From positions 1 to 64,000 of the forward strand of contig JADKJT010000035.1 in NCBI GenBank assembly GCA_016720905.1: DNA of 64,000 nt. Reading direction: 5' to 3'. Below are positions 53,632-63,214 of the stretch, piece after piece; within the stretch, counting starts at the first letter, position 1; each line of letters opens with the position of its first letter. The translations under genes were made by a program, and so were the position numbers. The DNA comes from Gemmatimonadaceae bacterium. Its GTDB lineage: Bacteria; Gemmatimonadota; Gemmatimonadetes; Gemmatimonadales; Gemmatimonadaceae. The notes under the pieces are model-generated. The model did no database searches. It had not been told where the DNA came from and worked only from the letters and a program-made list of their open reading frames with translations.

Positions 53632-55631
53632 ACGTCAACACCGTGTTCACGTCGCGCCCCGCGCCACGTCCCGAGCCACCGGCACGCCCGGACGCCGCAT
53701 CACGCCCGGACGCGGGTGATGATGAACGCGACGGGCGCGAACCGCGCGTTCCGGCGCGCGCGGAATTCTCCGCGTTGCTGGCCATGATTGCCGGCGCTGG
53801 ATCCAAGGTGCGCGCCGATCTGTTGAAGCAGGTGCCCGCCGACGGCGCGTCACTGCTCGACAAACTGCTCGACGGGTCCGCGCTTGACGCGGACGCCACC
53901 GGCGATGGCGGTCTGACGGCGGAGCTGGGAGGTTCGTCATCGCTTACCTCGCTGCTGTCGTCGTCGCAGAACGCCGCCGACGCGCTGCGCTACGGCATCC
54001 TGAAAGACGCCGGCACTGCCGACGCGGCCGACCTCGACGTGCTCAAGGCGGCGCTGAATGGCACCAGTGGCCGGTCCGCAGCTCGCGCGGGTGACGAGCA
54101 CGCGCACCTGAATGAAGTGATCGGCCGGATTGTGGCTCGTCGCGGCGCATCGGTTGACCAACTGAAGGCGCGTGGCGACAACGAAGCCGCTGAGGTGCGG
54201 GCCGCGCTCGACGCGCTCCTCGCGCAGGCGGGCACACCGGCTGGCCTGCACCTGGCGGCGGGCGCCGACAACGCCGCACTGGCCGCGGCGGCGACCGCAT
54301 TGGCAAGTGCAAAGAGTGCTTCGGCTGCCGATGTCACCACGCCGGTGCGCGAGATCGACGCGCTGGCGCCGGAACTTCGCCAGAAACTGGCGCGCGTGAT
54401 TGAGCGCATGAAGAACGAATACGGACATGATGTCGATGTGGTGGAGACGGCGCGTTCGCAGGAACGCCAGGACTTCCTGTACGAGCAGGGTCGCACACGA
54501 CCGGGTGCCGTTGTCACCTGGACACGGGACTCGGCGCACACCCGTGGAGACGCGGTGGATGTCATGGTGGACGGCAAGTGGAACAACGCTGACGGGTTTG
54601 CACGATTGCAGCGAATCGCCCGCGAGGAGGGACTGCGCACGCTGGGCGTTCGCGATCCCGGACACCTTGAGATCGCCTCGCGTATGAACGAGGGTAGCGC
54701 CGTCGGCAGCGTCACTCGTCGCGAGACGACCGCTACGCCATTGGTCGCCACCGCCGCGATGCACTCGGGCGTCGCCCGCGTGGCCGGAATGGCGGGCGTC
54801 GCGGGTATCGCGCGCGTCGCTGGCGCCGGCAGTGCCGGCGGCCTCGATCGGTCGATGTCCGCCAATAGCGAGCTGTCGGCCGCTGCCGCCACCATTGCGG
54901 GTGCGACTGGCCCAGCGAGTGATCGCGGTCAGGGCAACGCCTTCGGTCGCGGTGAGCGCGACACCGACGGTCGGCCGCTCAACGATGGTCGCAAACTCGG
55001 CGACACCCGTCGCGAATCCCTCGGCGCCGCGGAACCGAGCGCGTTTGGTGCGCTCCAAACCAACACCGTGGTCACCGCCTCGGCGCCTGCCGATGCAAGC
55101 GCACCTGCGGTCGCCACGGACTCCGCGTCCCGCGTGGCCGATCTGCAGCAGCTGCGCGACAATGCGCCCGCCGGCTCGGTCTCGCGCATGACGCTCAACA
55201 TCGACACGGCCGACGGTGGCCAGGATCGCATCACGGTGGACCTGCGTGGCACGAGCGTTGGCACACAGATCAGCACGGACGTCGAGAGCGCCGAACGGCT
55301 GCGTATGCGCACGGCGGAGTTGCAGGACGCGCTCGGTCGTCACGGCCTGGACAGCGACAGCGTGCGGATCTCCAGTGCTGCGCGCAGCGAATCGAACGCG
55401 GCGGCGCGAGTTGTTGGCAGCGAACAGGAGGGTTTGCGGCTCACATCCGCACAACACGGCGCCGCCAGTGATGGCGCGGCCAATCAGGGGCAGCGCGAGC
55501 GCGCCGCCACTGCGCGTGAATGGGATCGACCCGAAACGTCGAAGCAGTCGCGCGACGAGCAGCGGGAATCAGCACGTCAGGGCGCCGGCCAACGTGGCCA
55601 GCGCGGTACGCCCAACGGGAGCGCCTCATGA
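53628..55631 (+). CDS. fliK: Flagellar hook-length control protein FliK with embedded M15-like peptidase domain
   Basis: This is a 667-residue protein, longer than the roughly 400-residue enterobacterial FliK. The C-terminal Flg_hook domain (MTLNIDTADGGQDRITVDL, then RLRMRTAELQDALGRHGL, about residues 520-600) is the standard export-switch part. Residues about 240-350 are unlike FliK. They read VDVVETARSQERQDFLYEQG, TRPGAVVTWTRDSAHTRGD and GHLEIA, the pattern of M15 (VanY/phage L-Ala-D-Glu) peptidases. The zinc ligands His304, Asp311 and His346 are all present. The N-terminal 240 residues are disordered. It lies between the MotE-like gene and flgD. Confidence 0.82.
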   Translation: MNVNTVFTSRPAPRPEPPARPDAASRPDAGDDERDGREPRVPARAEFSALLAMIAGAGSKVRADLLKQVPADGASLLDKLLDGSALDADATGDGGLTAELGGSSSLTSLLSSSQNAADALRYGILKDAGTADAADLDVLKAALNGTSGRSAARAGDEHAHLNEVIGRIVARRGASVDQLKARGDNEAAEVRAALDALLAQAGTPAGLHLAAGADNAALAAAATALASAKSASAADVTTPVREIDALAPELRQKLARVIERMKNEYGHDVDVVETARSQERQDFLYEQGRTRPGAVVTWTRDSAHTRGDAVDVMVDGKWNNADGFARLQRIAREEGLRTLGVRDPGHLEIASRMNEGSAVGSVTRRETTATPLVATAAMHSGVARVAGMAGVAGIARVAGAGSAGGLDRSMSANSELSAAAATIAGATGPASDRGQGNAFGRGERDTDGRPLNDGRKLGDTRRESLGAAEPSAFGALQTNTVVTASAPADASAPAVATDSASRVADLQQLRDNAPAGSVSRMTLNIDTADGGQDRITVDLRGTSVGTQISTDVESAERLRMRTAELQDALGRHGLDSDSVRISSAARSESNAAARVVGSEQEGLRLTSAQHGAASDGAANQGQRERAATAREWDRPETSKQSRDEQRESARQGAGQRGQRGTPNGSAS

Positions 55632-56425
55632 TCACGGCAGTTCGCACCACCATGTTCGCGGACACCACGTCCACGACACCAACGACCACCGGCACAACCG
55701 CTGGCAGCCCGCCGGTCGGTCCGCTGGCCCCGTCACAACCGCGCACGTTGCCCACGAACAAGGCGGGCATGGGGCGTGATGAGTTCCTGAAGCTGCTGGT
55801 GTCGCAGCTCAAGAATCAGGATCCGCTCAATCCGATGGACGGCAAGGATATGGCGGCACAGTTGGCGCAGTTCTCGACGGTTGAACAGCTCATCGCCTTG
55901 AACACATCAATGGACGAGTCCAAGGCGTCGGCGGCGGCCACGGCCGATGCCATCAAGGCGCTCGAGACAACGCAGAACGATCGCGCTGATGAGTTGGCCC
56001 AGCTCATCGAGGGACAAATGGCGATGTCAACGGTTGGCAAGATTGGCGTGACGACTGGCAACACGCTGTTTGTCGATCGCGATGGCGCAGGCACCATGGT
56101 GATCGACAGCGGCACGTTGAAAGGCGCCGGCTATGTCACCGTGACGGACGATCAGGGACACATCGTGGCGCGTGGTACGGTGGCCAAGGTCGGCGTAGGG
56201 CAGCAGGCATTCGATTTGCGTGACGTCGCATTCGATCCGCCGCTGACCGGAGGGAAGTACACGTTCAAGTTCGAGGTCGCAACGGATGGCGGTCAACCTC
56301 GGCAAGTCAAGACGTACTCGTCCGGAAGGATCACCGGCATGAAGTACGACCAGGGGAACCCCATACTCATCATCGGTGACTCGCTTTCGGTCCCGATGTC
56401 GCAGCTGACGCAGCTGCGCGGCTGA
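55628..56425 (+). CDS. flgD: Hook assembly scaffold FlgD
   Basis: This 265-residue hook cap starts in a Thr-rich tail, then has the FlgD core MGRDEFLKLLVSQLKNQDPLNPMDGKDMAAQLAQFSTVEQL. A beta-rich C-terminal region follows (FKFEVATDGGQPRQVKTYSSGRITG). The ATG at 55628 overlaps the fliK stop (ATGA). The usual flgD-flgE order is kept. Confidence 0.9.
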   Translation: MITAVRTTMFADTTSTTPTTTGTTAGSPPVGPLAPSQPRTLPTNKAGMGRDEFLKLLVSQLKNQDPLNPMDGKDMAAQLAQFSTVEQLIALNTSMDESKASAAATADAIKALETTQNDRADELAQLIEGQMAMSTVGKIGVTTGNTLFVDRDGAGTMVIDSGTLKGAGYVTVTDDQGHIVARGTVAKVGVGQQAFDLRDVAFDPPLTGGKYTFKFEVATDGGQPRQVKTYSSGRITGMKYDQGNPILIIGDSLSVPMSQLTQLRG

Positions 56426-56453
56426 CCGCGAACCTCCACGAGGACCAACCCAC

Positions 56454-57965
56454 ATGCTTCGCTCGCTTTACGCTGGTGTCTCCGGCCTGCGCAACAACCA
56501 AACGCGCATGGACGTGATCGGCAATAACATTGCCAACGTCAACACGGTGGCCTTCAAGGCCGGCCGTGTGACCTTCAAGGAAGGCTTCGCACAGTTGCTG
56601 CAGGGCGCCTCGCGCCCACCTGGTGATCAGGGCGGTATCAATCCGATTCAGATCGGACTCGGTATGCAGATCGGTTCCATCGATCAGATCTTCAATCAGG
56701 GCAACCTGGAAACGACCGGCTTGAACACCGACGTCGCCATTCAGGGCGATTCGTTCTTCGTTGTGCGCAAGGGCAACCAGAGCTTCTACACGCGCGCTGG
56801 CAACTTTCAGGTAGATGCGCTGGGACAGATGGTGACGCCGGCCAACGGCTTCATCGTGCAGGGCCGCATGTATGACAACGGCGTGTTGCAGGACGGTATT
56901 CGTGATATCCGCTTGCCATTCGGCCAGAAGGTGTCGGCGAAGCCCACCACAGAGACCACCCTGGCGGGTAACCTGAACGCGTCGTCGCCGGCGTTTCAGG
57001 GCAACTTCAACGACCCGCTCGACCGCGCCCTTCCCATCAATGAGAAGGCGTGGACGGAAACGCAGATTGCCGTATTCGATTCACAGGGCACCAAACATGA
57101 CGTGAAGATCCAGTTGTGGAAGACGGGTCAGAACACGTGGGATTGGCAGATTGATCCCCTGGCGTCGGCCACCACGCAGGGTTTCCAGACCGATGCGTTG
57201 TCTCCGCCATCGGACATCACGCTCCCAACCCCGCCGGCTGGCTATGAAATCCTCCCGGCCAACGTGCGCGTGACGAGTGCGTCGGGCACCGAGTACTTGT
57301 CGCCGGCCGACTTCACCTTCGCGCCGCCGGCTGTGCAGTTCACGTCCAACATGCCGTCGAGTTCGGAGATCAAGATCTCGTACTTCATGAGCCCCACCAC
57401 ACCGGTGCCGGGCGTGAACGGTGGCACGTTCACATTTGATCAGACCGGCATCATGTCCACCAATACCACGGCATCGCTGGACTTTGCCGTGCCGGGTGCC
57501 AGTCCGATGATCATCGATCTCAAGCTGGCAGGTGGCGTAAACGGCTTGACGCAGTTCGCGTCCACCGGCTCGACCGCCGTGCTGCGCGATCAGAACGGGT
57601 ATACCGCCGGTTCGCTGGAAGACTTCACGATCGACCGCTTCGGTCTGATCACCGGATTCTTCACGAATGGCACCACGTCGTCACTGGCCAAGATCGTGCT
57701 CGCCGATTTCAGCAATCCGTCGGGCATGCTTCGGACTGGCGACAACATGTATCAGGAGTCGGCCAACTCCGGTGGCGCGGTGCTGGGCTTCGCGCTGGAA
57801 GGCTCGCAATCGGCGCTCACCAGCGGCGCGCTGGAAATGTCCAACGTCGATCTGGCGCAGGAGTTCACGAACATGATCGTGGCTCAACGCTCGTTCCAGG
57901 CCAACGGCAAGGTGATCACCACGGCCGACGAAATGCTTCAGGAGTTGATGTCGGTCAAGCGGTAA
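56454..57965 (+). CDS. flgE: Flagellar hook protein FlgE
   Basis: This 503-residue hook subunit has N-terminal LYAGVSGLRNNQTRMDVIGNNIANVNTVAFKAGRVTF, the rod/hook signature. QGDSFFVVRKGNQSFYTRAGNFQVDALG follows, and the C-terminus has LEMSNVDLAQEFTNMIVAQRSFQANGKVI. The middle holds a beta-rich D2 domain. It ends the operon; a hairpin terminator (57984-58024) follows. Confidence 0.93.
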   Translation: MLRSLYAGVSGLRNNQTRMDVIGNNIANVNTVAFKAGRVTFKEGFAQLLQGASRPPGDQGGINPIQIGLGMQIGSIDQIFNQGNLETTGLNTDVAIQGDSFFVVRKGNQSFYTRAGNFQVDALGQMVTPANGFIVQGRMYDNGVLQDGIRDIRLPFGQKVSAKPTTETTLAGNLNASSPAFQGNFNDPLDRALPINEKAWTETQIAVFDSQGTKHDVKIQLWKTGQNTWDWQIDPLASATTQGFQTDALSPPSDITLPTPPAGYEILPANVRVTSASGTEYLSPADFTFAPPAVQFTSNMPSSSEIKISYFMSPTTPVPGVNGGTFTFDQTGIMSTNTTASLDFAVPGASPMIIDLKLAGGVNGLTQFASTGSTAVLRDQNGYTAGSLEDFTIDRFGLITGFFTNGTTSSLAKIVLADFSNPSGMLRTGDNMYQESANSGGAVLGFALEGSQSALTSGALEMSNVDLAQEFTNMIVAQRSFQANGKVITTADEMLQELMSVKR

Positions 57966-57983
57966 AACGCTGAGTGAAGGGTG

Positions 57984-58024
57984 AAGACGGAGGGTGGGGT
58001 CCACTTGGCCTCACCCCCCGTCTT
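57984..58024 (+). terminator. Terminator of the flgB-flgE operon
   Basis: A stem of AAGACGG with CCGTCTT, then one mismatch and five more pairs (57984-57996 with 58012-58024), lies 18 bp after the flgE stop and is followed by TTGTCGTT. It separates the hook operon from the sigma-54 promoter of fliL. Confidence 0.65.
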
Positions 58025-58037
58025 TGTCGTTCCTAGG

Positions 58038-58088
58038 GGGCAGATTTTGCCGAGTATGGCCCGTATTGCCGTGCGGCAATCTTCGCCA
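58038..58088. promoter_or_regulatory. Three activator-site dyads upstream of the fliL promoter
   Basis: GGGCAGATTTTGCCG (58038-58052), TGGCCCGTATTGCCG (58057-58071) and CGGCAATCTTCGCCA (58074-58088) are all GGC-N7-GCC dyads, set 17-19 bp apart. ATTGCCG-N2-CGGCAAT (58065-58080) is a perfect inverted repeat formed by the last two. The sigma-54 element follows about 100 bp downstream. Confidence 0.6.
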
Positions 58089-58163
58089 TGTCTGTGGTTT
58101 TCCTAAGTATGGAATTCTGTCTGTGACGTAAGTCGTTCTTTTTCAAGGACTTACTTAGTACCA

Positions 58164-58184
58164 AGTACTCGGTACTCGGTACTC
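58164..58184. repeat. Threefold 7-bp tandem repeat before the fliL promoter
   Basis: AGTACTC, GGTACTC and GGTACTC stand head to tail just upstream of the sigma-54 element (58191). An AGTACC before them can pair with GGTACT. The function is unknown. Confidence 0.5.
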
Positions 58185-58190
58185 ACTTCA

Positions 58191-58206
58191 TGGCCCCCCC
58201 TTTGCT
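58191..58206 (+). promoter_or_regulatory. Sigma-54 promoter of fliL
   Basis: TGGCCC-CCCCT-TTGCT fits TGGCAC-N5-TTGCW with GG and GC 10 bp apart. It lies 41 bp before the fliL ATG, and three dyads lie upstream. Confidence 0.8.
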
Positions 58207-58247
58207 TTTACGAGACCCGCTGGCCCAACCCTCGTCCGCAATCTGCC

Positions 58248-58814
58248 ATGTCTGCTCCAGAACAAGCCCCGGTTCCTGAAAACCAAGACGGCCAGGCCGC
58301 CCCAACGGGGTTCAAGGCCAAGCTGCCGATGATCGCTATGGTGGCGGTCGGTATCGCCATCGGCGGCGGAACCGGTGCCGTGGTCATCGGTCCAATGGTC
58401 GCCAAGAAGATGGGCAAGGTCGCGCCACCCCACGCCGACAGCGCTGCGGCGCATGGCGAGGCGGCAGCGGGCGGCGAACACGCCCCGGCCGAAGGCGAGA
58501 ACGGCGGCGGAGCCGAAGCCGTGCACTTGCTCGAGAACCTCGTGCTCAATCCGGCTGGCAGCAATGGCAGCCGCTTTCTGTTGTTGTCTGTGGCCATCGA
58601 AACGGGAACGCCGGCGATCGCGACCGACATGACCACGCGCGATGCCGAGCTTCGCGACATCATCCTCACCTCGCTTGGCACCAAGACGGTGGATCAACTC
58701 ACCGACATCAGCACCCGCGAAGGCATCAAGGTGGAGCTGCAGACGGCCATCACGGGACGCTTCGGCAAGGCCTCCGTGAAGCGCCTCTACTTCCCGCAGT
58801 TCGTCGTGCAGTAA
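58248..58814 (+). CDS. fliL: Flagellar basal-body-associated protein FliL
   Basis: This 188-residue single-pass membrane protein stabilises stator-rotor coupling. It has one membrane helix (PMIAMVAVGIAIGGGTGAVVIG), an Ala/Gly/His-rich linker and the FliL domain (LLENLVLNPAGSNGSRFLLLSVAIET to VKRLYFPQFVVQ). It is the first gene after the sigma-54 promoter, and fliM follows 16 bp later. Confidence 0.88.
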   Translation: MSAPEQAPVPENQDGQAAPTGFKAKLPMIAMVAVGIAIGGGTGAVVIGPMVAKKMGKVAPPHADSAAAHGEAAAGGEHAPAEGENGGGAEAVHLLENLVLNPAGSNGSRFLLLSVAIETGTPAIATDMTTRDAELRDIILTSLGTKTVDQLTDISTREGIKVELQTAITGRFGKASVKRLYFPQFVVQ

Positions 58815-58830
58815 GCAGGAGCACAGCGAG

Positions 58831-59829
58831 ATGGCCTCCGAGACTCTCAGTCAGACCGATATCGATCGCCTGTTGGGTGGGAGTGCGCGCCTCACGCCGC
58901 ACACCGCCGCCGCGATGGATATCCAGAGCTACGACTGGCGCCGCCCGCATCGCATCTCCAAGGAACGCCTGCGCATGCTCGAATCCATGTACGAGCGCCT
59001 GGTGAAAGGGCTCGAGACGTGGCTGGTCACACGACTGCGCGGACAGGTGGAAGTGCGGCTGCAGAGCGTCGAGCAGTTCTCGTTTGGCGAGTTCTCGCTG
59101 TCGCTGCCAATGCCCTGTTCCTCGTTCATTTTCGACATCGCCGGCACGGGCCAGAAAGGCGTCATCGACATTGGTCCTGAGCTGTCCACGTATGTGGTCG
59201 ACAAGCTGTTCGGTGGCGAGGGCAGCGGCAATGCGTTGTCGCGCGCCCTGACGCCCATCGAACGACTGGCCGTGCGCTCCATTGCCGACAAAGTCGCCAC
59301 CATGGTGCAGGACATGTGGAAAGACCATGCGCCGATGTCGCTCAGCATCACCGGATTCGAATCCGCGCCGGAAGCCCTCCAGGTGATTGGTCGCGATGAT
59401 CCCGTGCTGGTGGCGAATGTGGAATTCTCCGCCGGCAATGTGAGCAGCCTGATGATGATCTGTCTGCCGTTCGCGGTGCTGGATGCGTTCGTCAATGCGC
59501 ACAGTCAACAGCGCGTGGCGCCGCCATCGGCCAGCGTGGCCGAGCGTGACAACAGCCGCCAGCGGAGTGAAGCCGCTGTGCGCGCCAGCAAGGTGCCGCT
59601 CACCGCGCGCCTGCCGGACTTCCAGTTGTCCATGCGCGACATCGCCATGCTGGAAATTGGCAGTGTGATTCCCACCGGCATTCCGAAGGACGCGCGGGTC
59701 ATCGTGCGCGCCGGTGCGCAGGAACGCTTCATCGGTCACCCCGGCCGCGTGTCGGGCAACCTTGCCATTCGCATTCTCGACGCGGTGCCGTCCGCGTCTT
59801 CGTCACCCGATTCCCGGACCTCCGAATGA
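58831..59829 (+). CDS. fliM: Flagellar motor switch protein FliM
   Basis: This 332-residue C-ring protein has the N-terminal LSQTDIDRLLGG CheY-binding stretch, the middle CheC-like domain (FDIAGTGQKGVIDIGPELS, NALSRALTPIERLAV) and a C-terminal SpoA-type domain (VPLTARLPDFQLSMRDIAML). It overlaps fliN by 4 bp. Confidence 0.93.
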   Translation: MASETLSQTDIDRLLGGSARLTPHTAAAMDIQSYDWRRPHRISKERLRMLESMYERLVKGLETWLVTRLRGQVEVRLQSVEQFSFGEFSLSLPMPCSSFIFDIAGTGQKGVIDIGPELSTYVVDKLFGGEGSGNALSRALTPIERLAVRSIADKVATMVQDMWKDHAPMSLSITGFESAPEALQVIGRDDPVLVANVEFSAGNVSSLMMICLPFAVLDAFVNAHSQQRVAPPSASVAERDNSRQRSEAAVRASKVPLTARLPDFQLSMRDIAMLEIGSVIPTGIPKDARVIVRAGAQERFIGHPGRVSGNLAIRILDAVPSASSSPDSRTSE

Positions 59830-60203
59830 ATCCCGCCGAGATCGACGCCCTGGTGGCCAGTGGCGACCAGTCCACCGATGCCGCCATCGCGCGCACGCCG
59901 CAGTTCACCGAATTCGAACAGACTTCCACGGGTCACAGCGAAGTGCCCATCGGCATGCTGCTCGACCTCACGCTGCCCATCTCCATCGAGTTGGGTCGCA
60001 CGACCATGACGGTGCAGGAATTGCTCCGTTTGGGTCGCGGCTCGGTGGTGCAGCTCGATCGACTGGCCGGCGATCCCATCGACATCTATGTGGGTGATCG
60101 TCGTTTCGCCGAGGGCGAAGTGGTGGTGCTGGGTGAACACTTTGGCGTGCGTATCACGCGCATTTTGTCCGCTGGCGGCGTTGTCAACCAGCAGGTGGCG
60201 TAG
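59826..60203 (+). CDS. fliN: Flagellar motor switch protein FliN
   Basis: This 125-residue SpoA-fold protein of the C ring has LLDLTLPISIELGRTTMTVQELLRLGRGSVVQLDRLAGDPIDIYV, the whole family block, after an acidic N-terminal tail. It starts at ATG 59826 (ATGA overlap with fliM). Confidence 0.93.
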   Translation: MNPAEIDALVASGDQSTDAAIARTPQFTEFEQTSTGHSEVPIGMLLDLTLPISIELGRTTMTVQELLRLGRGSVVQLDRLAGDPIDIYVGDRRFAEGEVVVLGEHFGVRITRILSAGGVVNQQVA

Positions 60204-60269
60204 TGACTACAGGCGATTGTGTGCTGGTGTCGGATTACGTGCCGCCGACCACCTGAGTAGACACCCCTC

Positions 60270-62057
60270 ATGCTGATCGCTGCCCTTGGCGTTGTTGCCG
60301 CGCTGGCTTTTGTGCTTGGCCTTGGTGCCCTGTGTTTGTGGGCACTCAAGCGCTGGGGCAAGATGTCGCTCACGTCGCGCACGCGGGTGGCCGTCGAAGT
60401 GGTGCAGCGCGTGCCGCTGGGTCCCAAAACCGGACTCGCGGTGATTCGTGTTGGCGAGAAGGTGATGGCCGTTTCCGTTGGTGAAGGCGGCATTCGCACG
60501 CTGTTCGAGCTGGACGAAGTGGATCGTCAGCGGGTGATTGCCAGCAGTCAGATTCCGATGCCCATGGAATCGAGCAGTGAGGCGTCGGCGTCGTTTGCGA
60601 AGTTCCTGCCCAGCGCGTTTGGCAAGACTCTGCAGCATACCATGGAGTCAACCGCGGAGCCTGGCCCAGTTGCCGCGCCGCCGCTGGTCTCCGCCGTTGC
60701 GGTGTTCAGTCCAACGGAGCCGTGCGAAATCCCGTCGTTCCTGACGTCGCCGCCGGTGACACAGCGCGGACAACCACTGTCGTACGGCCCGCCGGTGCCG
60801 CGTCCATCGCTGGCGGCTGAACGTGACTTTCGCGCGATGTTGGGTGGTGCGATGAGTGGTGCGACGCGCCTGGCGGTATTTGCAGGAGCGATGATTTTGG
60901 CGTCGGCGGTGGTGATGCCGTTGCGCGCGCAGGCAGCGCCACCGACTTCGCCACCCACCTCACCGCCAACGAATCCGCCAGCCACATCGAGTGTTCCACC
61001 GAGTGTCGCGATCCCCGTGGCGGCTTCGGCGGTGACACCTGCCGTGGCGGCCGATGCGCCGCAACCGCTTCCGTTGCCCGCATTCCCTGCGGGTGCCGGA
61101 GCGCAACAGACGGCGCGACAGACGGCAGCGCCAGGTGCGCCGGTCGCGCCGGTCGCGCCGCAATTTTCCCTGCCGTCTTCGGTGCGTACCGCCACGGCGG
61201 GCACCACCGCGCCCGTCAAGCCGCGTTCCGGCAACGGGGCGTCAGTCACACCGGGTGGTGCGGCCGCGCGTCGTCAGATGTCGCAGATGCAAATCGATTC
61301 GACCCTGGCGGCCGCGAAGAGCCCGCGTGCCGGAGCCGCACAGCCCGCACCCGTTGGCGCCGATGAGGCCATCATGCGCATGATGCCGCAAATGGACGTG
61401 CAACTGGGTGACGCGAAGGATGGCGGACTGCGCCTGAACGGCACGGTGGGTATCGTGGTGATGATGGGGCTGCTCACGCTGCTGCCCACGTTGCTGCTGA
61501 TGATGACCGGCTTCACGCGCATTCTGATTGTGCTGCACTTCCTCAAGCAGGCCATGGGCACGCAGAGTGCGCCGCCGGCGCAGTTGCTGGCCGCGATGGC
61601 ATTGTTGCTGACCGGCTTCGTGATGGCGCCCACGCTGAGTGAAGTGAACAGCAAGGCCATCACGCCCTGGCTGGACGGCAAGATCACGCAGGTGGAAATG
61701 ATGAAGACCGGCGTTGCCCCGATGCGCGAGTTCATGCTGAAGCAAACGCGCGAGTCCGACCTCAAGACGTTTGTGGATATGAGCCGCCTGCCGCGTCCGA
61801 ATACGGCCGAGGACGTGCCGTTGCATGTGCTGATGTCGGCATTCGTGGCCAGCGAACTGCGCACCGCCTTTCAGATTGGATTCGCGATTTACCTGCCGTT
61901 CATCATCATCGATGCCGTGGTGGCATCGGTGCTCATGAGCATGGGCATGTTCATGTTGCCTCCTGCCATGATTTCATTGCCATTCAAATTGCTGCTGTTC
62001 GTATTGGTGGACGGGTGGACGCTCACCATTTCCAGCTTGGTACAGAGTTTTAAGTAA
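60270..62057 (+). CDS. fliP: FliO-FliP fusion protein of the flagellar export gate
   Basis: This is a 595-residue protein. Residues 1 to about 130 are a FliO: one membrane helix (ALGVVAALAFVLGLGALCLWAL) and the SRTRVAVEVVQRVPLGPKTGLAVIRVGEKVM domain. A second hydrophobic segment (LAVFAGAMILASAVVMPLRAQA, about 200-225) looks like the signal of a normal FliP, then comes a Pro/Ala-rich linker. From about 380 the FliP core follows (VVMMGLLTLLPTLLLMMTGFTRI, HFLKQAMGTQSAPPAQLLAAM, ELRTAFQIGFAIYLPFIIIDAVV). The single frame is unbroken, so it is a real fusion unless processed after translation. Confidence 0.85.
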   Translation: MLIAALGVVAALAFVLGLGALCLWALKRWGKMSLTSRTRVAVEVVQRVPLGPKTGLAVIRVGEKVMAVSVGEGGIRTLFELDEVDRQRVIASSQIPMPMESSSEASASFAKFLPSAFGKTLQHTMESTAEPGPVAAPPLVSAVAVFSPTEPCEIPSFLTSPPVTQRGQPLSYGPPVPRPSLAAERDFRAMLGGAMSGATRLAVFAGAMILASAVVMPLRAQAAPPTSPPTSPPTNPPATSSVPPSVAIPVAASAVTPAVAADAPQPLPLPAFPAGAGAQQTARQTAAPGAPVAPVAPQFSLPSSVRTATAGTTAPVKPRSGNGASVTPGGAAARRQMSQMQIDSTLAAAKSPRAGAAQPAPVGADEAIMRMMPQMDVQLGDAKDGGLRLNGTVGIVVMMGLLTLLPTLLLMMTGFTRILIVLHFLKQAMGTQSAPPAQLLAAMALLLTGFVMAPTLSEVNSKAITPWLDGKITQVEMMKTGVAPMREFMLKQTRESDLKTFVDMSRLPRPNTAEDVPLHVLMSAFVASELRTAFQIGFAIYLPFIIIDAVVASVLMSMGMFMLPPAMISLPFKLLLFVLVDGWTLTISSLVQSFK

Positions 62058-62124
62058 GGCGTGCATCTGCAGTCTCGTTGCACCGCGTAAACGGCCACAC
62101 TGGCCCGGCGCACCGCGACGAGTT

Positions 62125-62159
62125 GAACGGCCGCTCACGGGGGAAGTGGGCGGCCGTTC
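62125..62159 (+). terminator. Hairpin terminator after fliP
   Basis: A 14-bp stem with one T-G wobble (62125-62138 with 62146-62159) and a GGGGGAA loop lies 67 bp after the fliP stop. There is no T tract. It implies that the fliL-fliP transcript ends before fliQ. Confidence 0.6.
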
Positions 62160-62267
62160 GTGGTGCCCTGGGGGGATCACATATTCGGCGAGTGCACTCG
62201 TGCCGTCCGCCTGAGCGCGCAGCACAAAAACCCCATTTGGTGGAACCCGGACCACCGGAAACCGGCC

Positions 62268-62850
<583 letters not shown>

Positions 62851-62999
62851 CATTGGGTCCGCAAGCGCATTTCGATGCCCGCCGGGAAACCAGCGGTACG
62901 CGTTGGGCGAGCAGAACCAGTGACCCTGCCCAACCCATTGGCGTGGCGCGAAGGGAGGCGACTCCGCCGAATACAATTGATTTGGATAGCAAAGACTTC

Positions 63000-63039
63000 C
63001 GGCAATTCCATCCGATGTGATGGGCGGCACGTTTTTCCG
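63000..63039. promoter_or_regulatory. Two activator-site dyads upstream of the fliQ promoter
   Basis: CGGCAATTCCATCCG (63000-63014) and CGGCACGTTTTTCCG (63025-63039) are reverse-oriented forms of the CGGA-N7-GCCG variant. They lie 95-134 bp upstream of the sigma-54-like element. Confidence 0.45.
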
Positions 63040-63133
63040 GTTCAATCGCAGGCTGTGCAATTCCGTTTCCAGTCAAAGTGCGTAAAGTGTTGTGAATAAT
63101 GAACTTATGATTTTGGACCAATGAGATATCCGC

Positions 63134-63149
63134 TGGTACGGTCCCTGCC
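63134..63149 (+). promoter_or_regulatory. Sigma-54-like promoter of fliQ
   Basis: TGGTAC-GGTCC-CTGCC keeps the GG-N10-GC core of sigma-54 promoters but departs from consensus at the flanks. It lies 65 bp before the fliQ ATG. Confidence 0.55.
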
Positions 63150-63214
63150 TATAGAGTCGCCAGAGTCGCCCGCACCGCGACGTACCGACCCCCAGGCCTC
63201 CGACCTAGCACCAG

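Noticed and set aside
61974..62255. A minus-strand frame after fliP with a plausible-looking stretch (ALAEYVIPPG).
   Set aside because: It reads through the 14-bp hairpin and into fliP antisense, and its start lies beside the G tract, so it is not supported as a gene.
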